From contig JBEKIJ010000009.1 of the NCBI GenBank assembly GCA_050011815.1, positions 1 to 64,000 of the forward strand: 64,000 nt of DNA. Direction: 5' to 3'. The notes under the pieces were generated by a model that did no database searches, was not told where the DNA came from, and was given only the letters and a program-made list of their open reading frames with translations. The translations under genes were made by a program, and so were the position numbers. Position 1 is the first letter of the stretch; each line of letters begins with the position of its first letter. This stretch comes from Chersky-840 sp050011815 (lineage in GTDB: Bacteria > Actinomycetota > Acidimicrobiia > Acidimicrobiales > UBA8190). Shown in pieces: positions 15,839-24,400 of this stretch.

Positions 15839-16522
15839 TCAGTATCTATCGATGCGATAGCCGACACCGCGCACCGTCTTAATCAGTGGCCTTCCCACTT
15901 TATCCACTTTCTTGCGGAGCGAGGACATGAACGTCTCTACCACCGTCGACTCACCGTTGAAGCTGTACTCCCAGACGTGGTCGAGGATCTGTCCTCGACT
16001 CACGACGTGGCCGGCGTTTCGCATCAGAAATCGCAGGAGCTTGTACTCGGTAGGAGAGAGATCGACAACACGGCGCTGACGTGTCACGCGATGTGCATCG
16101 TCGTCGAGCACTAGATCCCCGCAAGTGAGCACTGGCGACTCGACCGACTTGCCACTTCGACGAAGAACCACGCGAACTCGCGCCACCAGCTCCTCGACGC
16201 TAAAGGGCTTGACCAGATAGTCATCTCCACCGATCGTGAGACCTCGGACACGGTCCGCAGTAGCGTCTCGGGCGGTCAGAAACACCACCGGCGCTCCGAC
16301 CCCCGCGGCGCGTAATCGTCGACACACCTCAAATCCATCGATATCTGGCAGCATGACATCGAGGACGATCAGGTCTGGCGGATCTGCCGCCAAAGCAACC
16401 CGCAGCCCGTCACAACCCAATCGCGCCTCGACCACATCGAAGCCAGATAGCCGAAGTGCGGCTGTTACGACGAACGAGATGTTCTCTTCGTCCTCTACCA
16501 CCAAGATCTGAGCCCCGTGCAC
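15839..16522 (-). CDS. OmpR-family response regulator
   Basis: A 227-residue regulator: receiver domain (about 4 to 118) with the acidic pair Glu10-Asp11, phospho-acceptor Asp55 (LIVLDVMLPD) and Lys in DDYLVKPFSVEEL, then a winged-helix trans_reg_C domain (about 130 to 225) with RQRRVVDLSPTEYKLL and the final VRGVGYRI signature. It is the first gene of a minus-strand run that continues with its kinase. No clear direct-repeat binding site could be picked out upstream, because the next 600 bp are transposase debris. Confidence 0.94.
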   Translation of the reverse strand: MHGAQILVVEDEENISFVVTAALRLSGFDVVEARLGCDGLRVALAADPPDLIVLDVMLPDIDGFEVCRRLRAAGVGAPVVFLTARDATADRVRGLTIGGDDYLVKPFSVEELVARVRVVLRRSGKSVESPVLTCGDLVLDDDAHRVTRQRRVVDLSPTEYKLLRFLMRNAGHVVSRGQILDHVWEYSFNGESTVVETFMSSLRKKVDKVGRPLIKTVRGVGYRIDRY

Positions 16523-16739
16523 CTCATGAGGCTGTCATCCCAACCTTGGGGTTTCTTGAGGACTTTCTGAACCTCTGCCCAATTCGAGCCCCGTCTGCGG
16601 GCTGACGAGCCCAGAGGTCGACGGGGGCTCTGTTTTGATCCAGAATTGGGATGGCGGCGGAGCGCTGGGGTTCGTGGTCACCGAGCATCGGAATCGAGGC
16701 CCGCGCTTCCGTCGCCCTTATTTCCCTACCGTGCGCCCG

Positions 16740-17080
16740 TGCCCGGGTCTCGCACATCGTGGCCACCGACTTCTTCCACACGGCGCTGCTGAAGCGTCTC
16801 TATGTTCTCTTCTTCATCGACGTCTGCCGCAGACCAGCCTGGATCACCCGCGTGACCGCTCATCCCAACGCGACCTGGGTCAGCCAGCCAGCCAGGAACG
16901 TGGCCAGGGATACGCCGACGAGGGGATTGACGTCAAGTTCGTGATCGCGACCGTGACACGAAGTACGTGGCGAACTTCGACGAGGTCCTTCGGTCCGAGG
17001 GTGCCCAGATCCTCAAGACCCCGTTCCGGACCCCGTGCACCAATGCCTATGCCGAGCGCTTCGTTCGGACGATCAGGTCC
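16740..17080 (+). pseudogene. Integrase-core transposase remnant
   Basis: Two + frames carry parts of an rve-type integrase: VATDFFHTALLKRLYVLFFI (about 16759 to 16818) with RRPAWITRVTAHPNATWVSQ, and then, after a frameshift near 16945, FDEVLRSEGAQILKTPFRTP and NAYAERFVRTIRS (to about 17080). This matches the actinobacterial integrase group with the pattern DFFxxxT..LxxxYVLFFIE..RRxVH and PxANAxAERFVRTxRxEC. The N-terminal DNA-binding part and the C-terminal end are gone. No target duplication or terminal repeat was seen. The rest of 16523 to 17119 holds no gene. Confidence 0.65.
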
Positions 17081-17119
17081 AGACCGCGGAGATCTAGGCG
17101 TCGGCTGTGGGGTCGAACG

Positions 17120-17452
17120 TCACCGACCAATCTCTTCGATTTTCTCACCCAGCGCGAAGCGAACCACGTTGCGCTCGTGGCTGGTAACGCCGAGGTCGGA
17201 TGCCTGGGCGATGAGTCGCCGAGCCTCCTCGGCCTGGCTCGCGGATGCCGCCAATCCCTCGGCATTCCACAGCGTGATGACGGTCACCAGGTGCCACCTC
17301 CCGCTGTATTGATCCTCCAGGCACAGGAGTCCGCCAAATCCGGGAAGCAACCGAACCTCGTCCGCGGCGACGTCCAGGGCGTCGACCAGCTTGGGCATGT
17401 TCTGGCCGTCGAGGTGGAAGGTCTGTACCCGGGCGTAGACGGGCCAGCTCAC
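17120..17452 (-). CDS. Antibiotic-biosynthesis-monooxygenase-like small protein
   Basis: A 110-residue protein with the pattern of a dimeric alpha/beta-barrel (ABM-like) fold: a first strand YARVQTFHLDG, a helix ending before LPGFGGLLCLED, a strand WHLVTVITLW, and a helix rich in Ala/Glu. No catalytic residue can be claimed; many relatives only bind small molecules. The GTG at 17452 overlaps the stop of the DUF4190 gene by 4 bp. A distant copy of the same fold, with the same GFGGLLxLE and ITLWxxE pattern, lies at 40864 to 41199. Role unknown. Confidence 0.7.
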   Translation of the reverse strand: MSWPVYARVQTFHLDGQNMPKLVDALDVAADEVRLLPGFGGLLCLEDQYSGRWHLVTVITLWNAEGLAASASQAEEARRLIAQASDLGVTSHERNVVRFALGEKIEEIGR

Positions 17453-17724
17453 GGGTGATGGGGCTGGGACGCACCGAGGATGACGAATCCCAAGGTCGCG
17501 GCTACCAGCGCGACCACGATGGCGACGACGCCAAGTCGGCGCTCGTGCTTGGCGATGGCCACGCCGCCACAGGCGATGCCTCCGAGGCCGAACAGGGGCG
17601 GAACGAGGAGGACGGCAGCGATACCAAGGATGATCCCGGCAATGGCCACCTTGCGGCCGACGTTCGGGTAAAGCGGGCCCACCGCTTGGACGACAGGTTC
17701 CTCTTGATACGGGTAGAAGGGCAC
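17449..17724 (-). CDS. DUF4190-like small membrane protein
   Basis: A 91-residue protein with a short Pro/Tyr-rich N-terminus and two membrane helices (about 26 to 50 and 65 to 86). The glycine-rich pair around GLGGIACGGVAIAKHERR is typical of DUF4190, common in actinobacteria and of unknown function. It lies 16 bp downstream of the ABC-2 permease gene on the same strand and its stop overlaps the next gene start, so it is likely the penultimate gene of a four-gene unit beginning with the ABC ATPase at 19546. Confidence 0.75.
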   Translation of the reverse strand: MPFYPYQEEPVVQAVGPLYPNVGRKVAIAGIILGIAAVLLVPPLFGLGGIACGGVAIAKHERRLGVVAIVVALVAATLGFVILGASQPHHP

Positions 17725-17740
17725 CTTGGGCTCCTCGGGG

Positions 17741-18544
17741 TCAGGCGGTCACGTCACGGCGGACGAAGAGCAACGCACCTCCGGCGGCGGCGGCGGCCAT
17801 GTAGAGGAGGCTCCCGGCGATCGCGTGACCGTAGGAAATATCACTGGTGCCACCCCGGGCCAGCGCCGAGAACAGCTGGCCCGGGAGGTAGGAAGAGGCG
17901 CTCCTGACCGTGCCGGCCAAGATCTGCTCGACCGGGAGCAAATAGGCGATCCCGATGGCCACCGCCGCCACCGACGAGCGCAGCACGATGCCGAGCACCA
18001 TGCCGACCGTGGCGTAGCCTACGACGGCCGCCACCACGTTCAAGAGCCCCGAGCCGAGATCGACGAACCCGCTCGACGTAGTCCACGCCGAGGTGGGGAT
18101 GCCCTTGATGTGGGCCATCACGAATGCGGTAGCTACCGCCGCGCCAGCGGCGAGGACGACCGCCCCCACCATGAAGGACACGACGGCCAGGTACTTGCCC
18201 CCGAGGAACGTGAGCCGTCGGGGCTGGCGGATGAGAAGATTACGAAGCGTTCCCTGGCTGAACTCCATGGCGATCTGCGTGGCGGCGATGGCGAAGGCGA
18301 TGACGCCGAGGAGCATCAGCGAGGCCTGCAGTCCATGAATAGCCCCGCTCGAGGCACTGAGCTGGGCGACGGTCACCGAGGACCCGCCGGATCCCGCAGC
18401 TCCACGACCTGATGAGGCGTTCCCGACGGTCCCGAAGGTGACGGCAGTGGCCAAGACGGCCACGGCGGCGATGGCCCCGTAGGCGCCGTAGAAAAGGCTG
18501 CGGCGTTTGAGCTTGATCCACTCACTGAGAAAGGCGTGACTCAT
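17741..18544 (-). CDS. ABC-2 type transporter permease
   Basis: A 267-residue protein with about six membrane helices, starting with EWIKLKRRSLFYGAYGAIAA and including GTLRNLLIRQPRRLTFLGGK, the usual ABC-2 motif between helices 2 and 3. Proteins like this form the membrane part of exporters for drugs, peptides or bacteriocins. The gene follows the ATPase gene after 15 bp, so the two form a simple exporter. Substrate unknown. The pattern (ATPase with an accessory C-terminal domain plus one six-helix permease) is like the self-resistance exporters BcrAB. Confidence 0.85.
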   Translation of the reverse strand: MSHAFLSEWIKLKRRSLFYGAYGAIAAVAVLATAVTFGTVGNASSGRGAAGSGGSSVTVAQLSASSGAIHGLQASLMLLGVIAFAIAATQIAMEFSQGTLRNLLIRQPRRLTFLGGKYLAVVSFMVGAVVLAAGAAVATAFVMAHIKGIPTSAWTTSSGFVDLGSGLLNVVAAVVGYATVGMVLGIVLRSSVAAVAIGIAYLLPVEQILAGTVRSASSYLPGQLFSALARGGTSDISYGHAIAGSLLYMAAAAAGGALLFVRRDVTA

Positions 18545-18559
18545 GGCCGGTACCCGTCT

Positions 18560-19546
18560 CTACGTTTCCACACTGGTGATCGAGTGCCCGTCACCGCTAT
18601 CGGTGCCGGTGAGCGCGAAGAAGGCAGCTTCCAGGCTGGGCCGCGACACAGCCAGATGCACGAGGGTGATTCCGGCCCCGGCAGCAGCTCTATTGAGAGA
18701 CCCGGCGAAAGACTCGTCGGCTTCGACGCGGAGCGACCCGTTCTTTGACTGGATCGGCACGCCGAGTGCCCGGGCCACATCTTCGAGCCCCTGGAGGTCC
18801 TCGGCGTGCTCGGGGGTTGCCACCAGCTCAGGTCTCGTCGCATCGAGGAGCTCTCCGACGTCGCCTTGGAAGACCATCGACCCCGAGCGGATGACGACCA
18901 GGTGGTGGCAGATCTGCTCAATTTCGGCCAGGAGGTGGCTCGATACGAAGACGGTGATGCCGTCGTCGACTAGAGAACGGAGAAGGACCCGCATTTCAGC
19001 GATCCCCGCCGGATCGAGCCCGTTGGTGGGTTCATCGAGGATGAGCAGCTCTGGGCTGGGGAGGAGGGCGGCGGCGATCCCGAGGCGCTGTTTCATGCCA
19101 AGCGAGTACGTGTGGAATCGGTCCCCACCACGATCGCGTAAGCCGACACGCTCAAGAGCCGAGTCGACCCGGCGGGCGTCGATCGCTCCGAGCTGAGCAA
19201 GGACGGCCAGATTGGCTCGACCGCTCAGATTGGGATAAAAGGCCGGATTCTCAATAAGGGCTCCGACGCCTCCGAGGTATCGCTCGGGGTGGGACATCGG
19301 TGTGCCTAACACCGAGCCGCGGCCGGCCGTCGGGGCGACGAGGCCGAGGAGCATCCGGATCGTCGTGGTCTTGCCCGCCCCATTAGGTCCGACGAAGCCC
19401 GAGAGCACGCCCCGGGGCACGGCGAGATCCAGGGACCGCACCGCCGATCGGGCGCCGAAGGCCTTGGTCAGACCGACGGTGGAGATCGCGCAATCGGCCG
19501 GCTGGGGTAAGCCCGATGCCACGCCGGCCCTTGCCAATCCGTTCAC
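18560..19546 (-). CDS. ABC-2 exporter ATP-binding protein
   Basis: A 328-residue ATPase of the CcmA/BcrA group. Motifs: Walker A GPNGAGKTTTIRMLLGL (about 54 to 70), signature YSLGMKQRLGIAAALL, Walker B LLILDEPTNGLDPAGI, H-loop VFVSSHLLAEIEQI. Residues about 230 to 320 form the usual C-terminal accessory domain. The signature LGMKQR in place of LSGGQ is normal for this group. The first 20 residues are non-conserved and the true start could be MNGLAR or later. Just upstream lie the FtsX/HxlR remnants, so the promoter region has been rebuilt. Confidence 0.9.
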   Translation of the reverse strand: MNGLARAGVASGLPQPADCAISTVGLTKAFGARSAVRSLDLAVPRGVLSGFVGPNGAGKTTTIRMLLGLVAPTAGRGSVLGTPMSHPERYLGGVGALIENPAFYPNLSGRANLAVLAQLGAIDARRVDSALERVGLRDRGGDRFHTYSLGMKQRLGIAAALLPSPELLILDEPTNGLDPAGIAEMRVLLRSLVDDGITVFVSSHLLAEIEQICHHLVVIRSGSMVFQGDVGELLDATRPELVATPEHAEDLQGLEDVARALGVPIQSKNGSLRVEADESFAGSLNRAAAGAGITLVHLAVSRPSLEAAFFALTGTDSGDGHSITSVET

Positions 19547-19619
19547 AGCTCACATGTTGGATGCGAGACCTTGGAGTAGGTTCATGACCACCTGCGGGGT
19601 TCCTGTGGGATCGGGTGTT

Positions 19620-19905
19620 CGCCACACCCACGGTCGTGGTCCATGCGGTGGCGCCCTGCTCGCGGGCAGCCTTCGGCCCCTCGACGCGCTCAGGATCGAG
19701 GTAACGAGTGACAATGCCATCCCGCTCAGAGCGACGCCGGGTGTCGGCGAGGACCTTGTGCGAGATCCCATCCGATGCATCATGGAGGTCTCGGTAACGG
19801 CGACCACCGTCGGTGAGCTGAGCGGGTACTGCAGGAGTCCATCGTTCATCGAGCAGCCCAACGACAAGGAGTGCTCGCTTGGAGCGATTCGTAATGTCCA
19901 CAACG
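19620..19905 (-). pseudogene. HxlR-family regulator fragment
   Basis: One minus frame reads DITNRSKRALLVVGLLDERW, then GGRRYRDLHDASDGISHKVL and ERDGIVTRYLDPERVE, which is the helix-turn-helix core of the HxlR (MarR-like) regulators. The N-terminal cysteine region is replaced by FtsX sequence and the C-terminus degenerates (TVGVANTRSH), so I call it a broken gene. Without the loss it would encode a repressor or activator of a neighbouring redox or efflux gene. Confidence 0.55.
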
Positions 19906-20086
19906 CCTCGGTGGGCGACATACGGGTGGCTCGGAGTGCGGGGAGGAGTCCAGCGACGGCGCCGGTGAGTTGCGCGGCGGCGAATCCGCCGCCCGAGGCC
20001 AGCGTGGGCACGACGACGGCCCAACCTTTGCTATTGGCATAGATGGCGGTGGAGAGTGAGCCGACTCCGACACCTACAGCCCGCAA
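19899..20086 (-). pseudogene. FtsX/MacB permease C-terminal fragment
   Basis: About 60 residues, GVGSLSTAIYANSKGWAVVV through GAVAGLLPALRATRMSPTEALW, match the last membrane helix and end of a MacB/FtsX permease (compare FYPANRAASLRPIDALRYE in the intact gene at 9599). The reading runs straight into HxlR sequence in another frame. This is a deletion or recombination scar. The rest of 20087 to 20203 has no supported gene. Confidence 0.55.
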
Positions 20087-20203
20087 TATCCGAAAACTCG
20101 ATCAGCCTCCTAACCAGGGACTTCGTCAAATGGGAGCAAGGACTCCGGCCGGCCCAAATCGGTGCAGGCACAATTCGAGAGGAAAAGAACGCGGTTCCCG
20201 TAG

Positions 20204-20233
20204 CGTCATACATGATACCCTTGTTGTATGACG
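20204..20233. promoter_or_regulatory. Operator palindrome over the mazE-like start codon
   Basis: CGTCATACA (20204 to 20212) and TGTATGACG (20225 to 20233) are perfect 9-bp arms separated by 12 bp. The second arm contains the ATG start (20228) of the antitoxin gene. GATACC and TTGTTG hexamers in the loop could be part of the promoter. A ribbon-helix-helix antitoxin would bind such a site to repress its own operon. Confidence 0.65.
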
Positions 20234-20479
20234 ATGATCAGTTTTCGGGTCAGCGAGAGCGAAGCCGCAGAAGCCCAACGGCGGGCGCAACAGTTGGGCG
20301 TGGACCGCTCCGAGCTCCTCAGAGATGCCCTCCACCGGTACCTGGTGAGGCTGGCAAGCGAGGACGACGCCAAAACATGGGACCAGTTCCCGCCGACCTC
20401 CGCGGAGCAGGCCCTCACCGAGGTTGCGGACTGGGGTCCAGCTGAGGACTGGTCGGACTGGGCTGATGCAACGGGGTGA
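20228..20479 (+). CDS. Ribbon-helix-helix antitoxin (MazE/CopG-like)
   Basis: An 83-residue protein. The first 45 residues have the ribbon-helix-helix pattern: MISFRVSESEAAEAQRRA strand and helix, then GVDRSELLRDALHRYLVRL. The rest is acidic and Trp-rich (WDQFPP, WGPAEDWSDWADATG), as expected for the toxin-binding tail. The ATG at 20228 lies in the operator. Its end overlaps the toxin start by 14 bp. Confidence 0.85.
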   Translation: MTMISFRVSESEAAEAQRRAQQLGVDRSELLRDALHRYLVRLASEDDAKTWDQFPPTSAEQALTEVADWGPAEDWSDWADATG

Positions 20480-20774
20480 GATCTGGTTTGCCGCTACACC
20501 CGGTGGAGATCGACCCGTTCTAGTCCTGACTAGAGACCCGGTCGCTGACCGTATCCAGTCGGTTGTGGTGGCAGCCTTAACTCGTACGAAACGGGATCTG
20601 GTTTCCGAACTGGAGCTCACCGCTTCCGCCGACGGAGTTCCCAGCGACTGTGTCGTCAACTTCGACAACCTTCACACACTCCCCAGATCGGTGTTTCGGC
20701 GCCGCGTCTCTACCCTGTCCCCAAGACGAATGGCTCAAGCCTGTGGCGTGTTGAGGGACGCGACGGGTTGTTGA
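20466..20774 (+). CDS. MazF/PemK-type endoribonuclease toxin
   Basis: A 102-residue protein with MazF family marks: MQRGEIWFAATPGGDRPVLV at the N-terminus (RGEIWxxxxxxxxRPVLVL), VVVAALTRTKRDLVSEL in the middle, and CVVNFDNLHTLPRSVF (the family VVxxDQLxTVxxxRL). These toxins cut RNA at short motifs. The start at 20466 lies inside the antitoxin gene, so translation is coupled. The pair is intact although it sits amid gene fragments, which fits an accessory module that stabilises this stretch or was acquired with it. Confidence 0.88.
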   Translation: MQRGEIWFAATPGGDRPVLVLTRDPVADRIQSVVVAALTRTKRDLVSELELTASADGVPSDCVVNFDNLHTLPRSVFRRRVSTLSPRRMAQACGVLRDATGC

Positions 20775-21145
20775 TGAGCGTGGACCCGTCGGATCCGGTG
20801 CTATTGAACAACCTCGGCAATGTGTACCGCGCGCTGGGCCCCTATGCGAAGGCACTTCAGTCGTATCAGAACTCCATCACGCTAGCTCCCCGCTCGCCGA
20901 CGGCGTACATCAATCTGGCCAACCATTACCTCTACAGGTTGAACCAGAATGCTCTCGGCGTGACCACCATCCAGGCGGCGATGCGGAACATGCCGACTGA
21001 TACCGACCTCGGGGTGCTGTTGGAGATCGCTTACGACCAAGTCCACGATGGCAAGGACGCGCTGGCGGCATACCAGGCCGTCCTCAAGCTCGATCCCACC
21101 AACGTGGCTGCGAAGGCCGGTCTGCAACGTCTGGTGCCCTCGTGA
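20768..21145 (+). pseudogene. TPR-repeat protein fragment
   Basis: About 125 residues of tetratricopeptide repeats: DPVLLNNLGNVYRALGPYAK, then SPTAYINLANHYLYRLNQNA and YQAVLKLDPTNVAAKAGLQR. Each is a typical 34-residue unit with the W/L-G-Y-A-P positions. The reading frame opens only with a TTG inside the end of the toxin gene, and no signal or other domain is present, so this looks like the 3' part of a longer TPR protein joined to the MazF locus by a deletion. It may still be translated by coupling to mazF. Confidence 0.6.
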
Positions 21146-21393
21146 GATCGCAAGCAATGTTCGGCGGCAAAGCCAAGGCCGAGGCCGGGCGAGTCTTCGG
21201 TCGGACCGTTGTCATGGCGGCACGCGTCACAGGCACGGCCGCTGGTGGCGAGATCTTGGTATCGCAAACTGTCCAGGCGGATCTCGATGGTGCCTTCCCG
21301 CTCGGCGGTGTGCGTTCCCTCACTCGAGTGCGCCCGCGGGCCTTCCGATCTACCCGATATTCATCGACGCACGTTCACTTCCACCGCCCCTGA
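21142..21393 (+). pseudogene. Class III adenylate cyclase C-terminal fragment
   Basis: Residues GRVFGRTVVMAARVTGTAAG and GEILVSQTVQADLDGA match the end of the class III cyclase catalytic domain (GxxVNxAARixxxAxGGEILVS). The upstream catalytic metal-binding half is absent and the tail runs out of family. Together with the TPR piece it may be what remains of one cyclase-TPR regulatory protein, a known architecture in actinobacteria (order and spacing disturbed). Convergent with the kinase-like fusion gene that ends at 21463. Confidence 0.55.
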
Positions 21394-21462
21394 GCACGAT
21401 AATCGTGGGCGTGAGCACGATCGGGAGCCTTCGACCACGCCAGGGTGTTCGGTTGGTGAGCC

Positions 21463-24400
21463 TCACTCCGCGGACAGAATGTGGATGTCGACGTCACTGA
21501 CAGTGCGAGTCAGCTCTCGAAGGGTTGCTCCGGCACGTTTGCCACCCCGAGACCCTCGTGTGGCGAGGAGCTCGGTCACCAGGTTTTCGCGGGCATAGCG
21601 GGCCAAGGCCGGGGCGACGTCGGGACCGTCGAGACTCACGACCTGGCCCCCGAGTTGGCGCGTCAGCTCCGAGTAGCGACCGAGCATCGCCTCCTCGTCC
21701 GCCGAATCCTCGTGGGTGTGCACCGTCACGGCACGAAAGTCCGTGTCCAGGCTGGCGGCGAGACCAGCCCCCCGCCGGATGAGTCGTTCCATGCCCGGAC
21801 GTGGCGCCACGCAGACCATGACCCGGGGGCGCGCCTCCCAGTGTGCTGCAGCGCCCTGCCGGCGCAGGAGACGCACCTGCTGTTCATCGGCATGCCAGGC
21901 CACGAGGCGAAAGGCCTGTTCCCGCAGGCGGGCGAGGTTCTTTTCGCTGTACTCGACCCGCAGTGCAGCTTCCGAGGTCGTGGAGTCGACCGGTCCAGCC
22001 AGGACGCGATCTATGAGCTCGAACGCGGGCAGGTCGACAAGCTCGATGTCATCGACCAGCTCCAGCACCGACTGCCCGACCTGGTCGGCGACGTGCAGGG
22101 TGCCGATGACGGTCATCCCGACGTCGAGGAGGCGGGCCAGGTCCTCGGCGAGCGTCGCCCCGGTCCCGGACGCCGCGGCGAGGTCGTCGATGCACACCAC
22201 CTGGGGGTTGCGGGCCAGCACCGCGGCGAAGTCGGGACGTCGGGGCGGTGTGCCCGAGTCGGCGCCCAACATCTCGAGATCGCCGAGCACCGCATCGAGC
22301 CCAGGGTGAAGGCGTGTGATCGAGGCGACGACACAGTCGGTTCCCCGTGAGGCCCGCCTCTGTGCCTCGTCGAGCATGGCGGTCGTGGCCCCGCATCCGT
22401 GGGCGTACCCGAGGTACACGCGCAGGGTCCCCCGGCGTCCGAAGCGTGCCTCGTCCTCCTCGTGCTCCGCCCGCAGATCGGCGGTCGACCCCGGCGCCAA
22501 CCAGGCGATGACGTGCACGTCCACGTCGGGGAGGGCCTCGATGAGCCGATCGGTGGGGGACGCCCGCCGGGCCCACAAACGCTGACCCGGGTCCGAGGCA
22601 CCGATGAGAAGGTGCTGCGCCACAACCTCGCGCACGGTCTCACGGATCTCGCGCTCGACGTTCCCCCCTGGGCGTTCGGTGAAGGTGGCCCCCAGTTGCT
22701 CGGCGGTGACCTTGAGGAGCGCCACGTGCTCACGGGCGGCGGCGCCGGCTCTCGGGCGTTCCACTGTCAGCACGGTGCACCGTCCCCCGGTTCGCCGGGC
22801 GAGGCGAGCACCGCGGCGCACCAGAGATTCGGCGTGCGTGCTCGGAGCTGCGGCGACCACGACATCTTGGGGCTCGAGGCCGGCGGGGGCGCGGCCGCCG
22901 CCGACCCGCCGTGCCACCAGCCGGAGTGCCAGCTCCCGGAGCGGCCCCAGGGCCTCGAGACGGAAAGGTCCTCCCAGAGCGCTCTCGATCTCGTCGTGGG
23001 GGCAGACGTTGCCGTGCGCGATGCGCCGACGCAACGCCGTGGGGGCGATGTCGACGAACTGCACGTCGGCGGCCTGGTCCAGGACATGATCGGGCACCGT
23101 CACCGCCACCGGTGAGCCCGTGATGTGCTCGACCGACGCACGCTGGCCTTCGAGCTGTGAGGCGTCGAGGGTCGCCAACACCTCGATGCCGGCGTCGAGC
23201 ATGCTGTCGACGTCCTGCCAGCGCCACACGTGGGGACCACCGAGAGCGTTGGCATGGGCCAGGTCGTCAACCAGCACCACCCGGGGATGGCGCTCGAGGA
23301 CTGCGTCGAGGTCCATCTCCTCGCGTAGGGCCCCGTCGTCGTCGACGACCCGGAGCGGGACCCGCTCGAGGTCGCCGACCGCCTCCTCGGTGTGGGACCG
23401 GCCGCGTGAGTCGACCACGGCCACCACGACGTCCTCACCGGCGGAGAGGCGCCGGTGCGCCTCGCGGAGCATGGCAAAGGTCTTGCCCGACCCGGGATAC
23501 GCGCCCAGGAACAGACGGAGGGCTCCCCGACGCACGGGACTCTCGGCAGAGGGCTCGGTCCCGTCCGCGTGCTCCTCGTGCTCCTCGAGGTGAAGCTGTT
23601 CACGTCCACCGTCATAGGCGTACAGCTCGGCATAGCGTCCCCAGTTGACGGCCGTGTCGAGCTGCTGTCGGGCCTCCACCTCGCCGAAGTTGCGGTGCAG
23701 CAGGTCGGTGAAGAATCCCGAAGGAAGGTTGCCGTCCTGGGATCCCCGCAGGGCGCGATGGATCGTCCGCACCAGCGGGGCGCGCTCGAGTACCTGCGCG
23801 GAGAAGATGCGTTTGCTCTCCTGGATGCTCGCCCCCGCGAAGGCACGCCCATTTTCCGTCAGTGTGAGATCGTCCTCCTCGAGCGTGGCGAGCCCAAGGA
23901 GCACCAGCGCGTCGACGAGCGGGAGCATGTCGTCGACCTCGAGACCGAGAAGGCGCGCCAGGTCAGCAAGCTCGGAAGACCCGTTCCGATGCTCGATGAT
24001 CTCGGCCAGCCCGGAGAGCCCGTCGACGGTCGCCGGTGGAAGCGGGGTGTCGCCCGGCGTGCGCCGGGCACTCGTGGGGCCGCTCTTCGCCACTGCGGCA
24101 GGTACCGACGCACCGGTCATGATCCCGTAGATGTGGTCCACGAGCGCGTCGAAGTCCGGAGTACGGCGGTGTCGCGGACGAGCCACGTCGTTCACCAATT
24201 CGGCCCGGAGGCGGCCCGGATTGGTCCCCAGGACCAGGATGCGGTCAGCGAGGAGAACCGCCTCCTCGATGTTGTGTGTCACCATGACCACCGAGCGGGT
24301 CGGGAAACGATGACCTTCCCACAGCTCGAGCAGCTCGCCGCGTAGGTTCTCGGCCGTGAGCACATCCAGCGCACTGAAGGGCTCGTCCATGAGCAGCACG

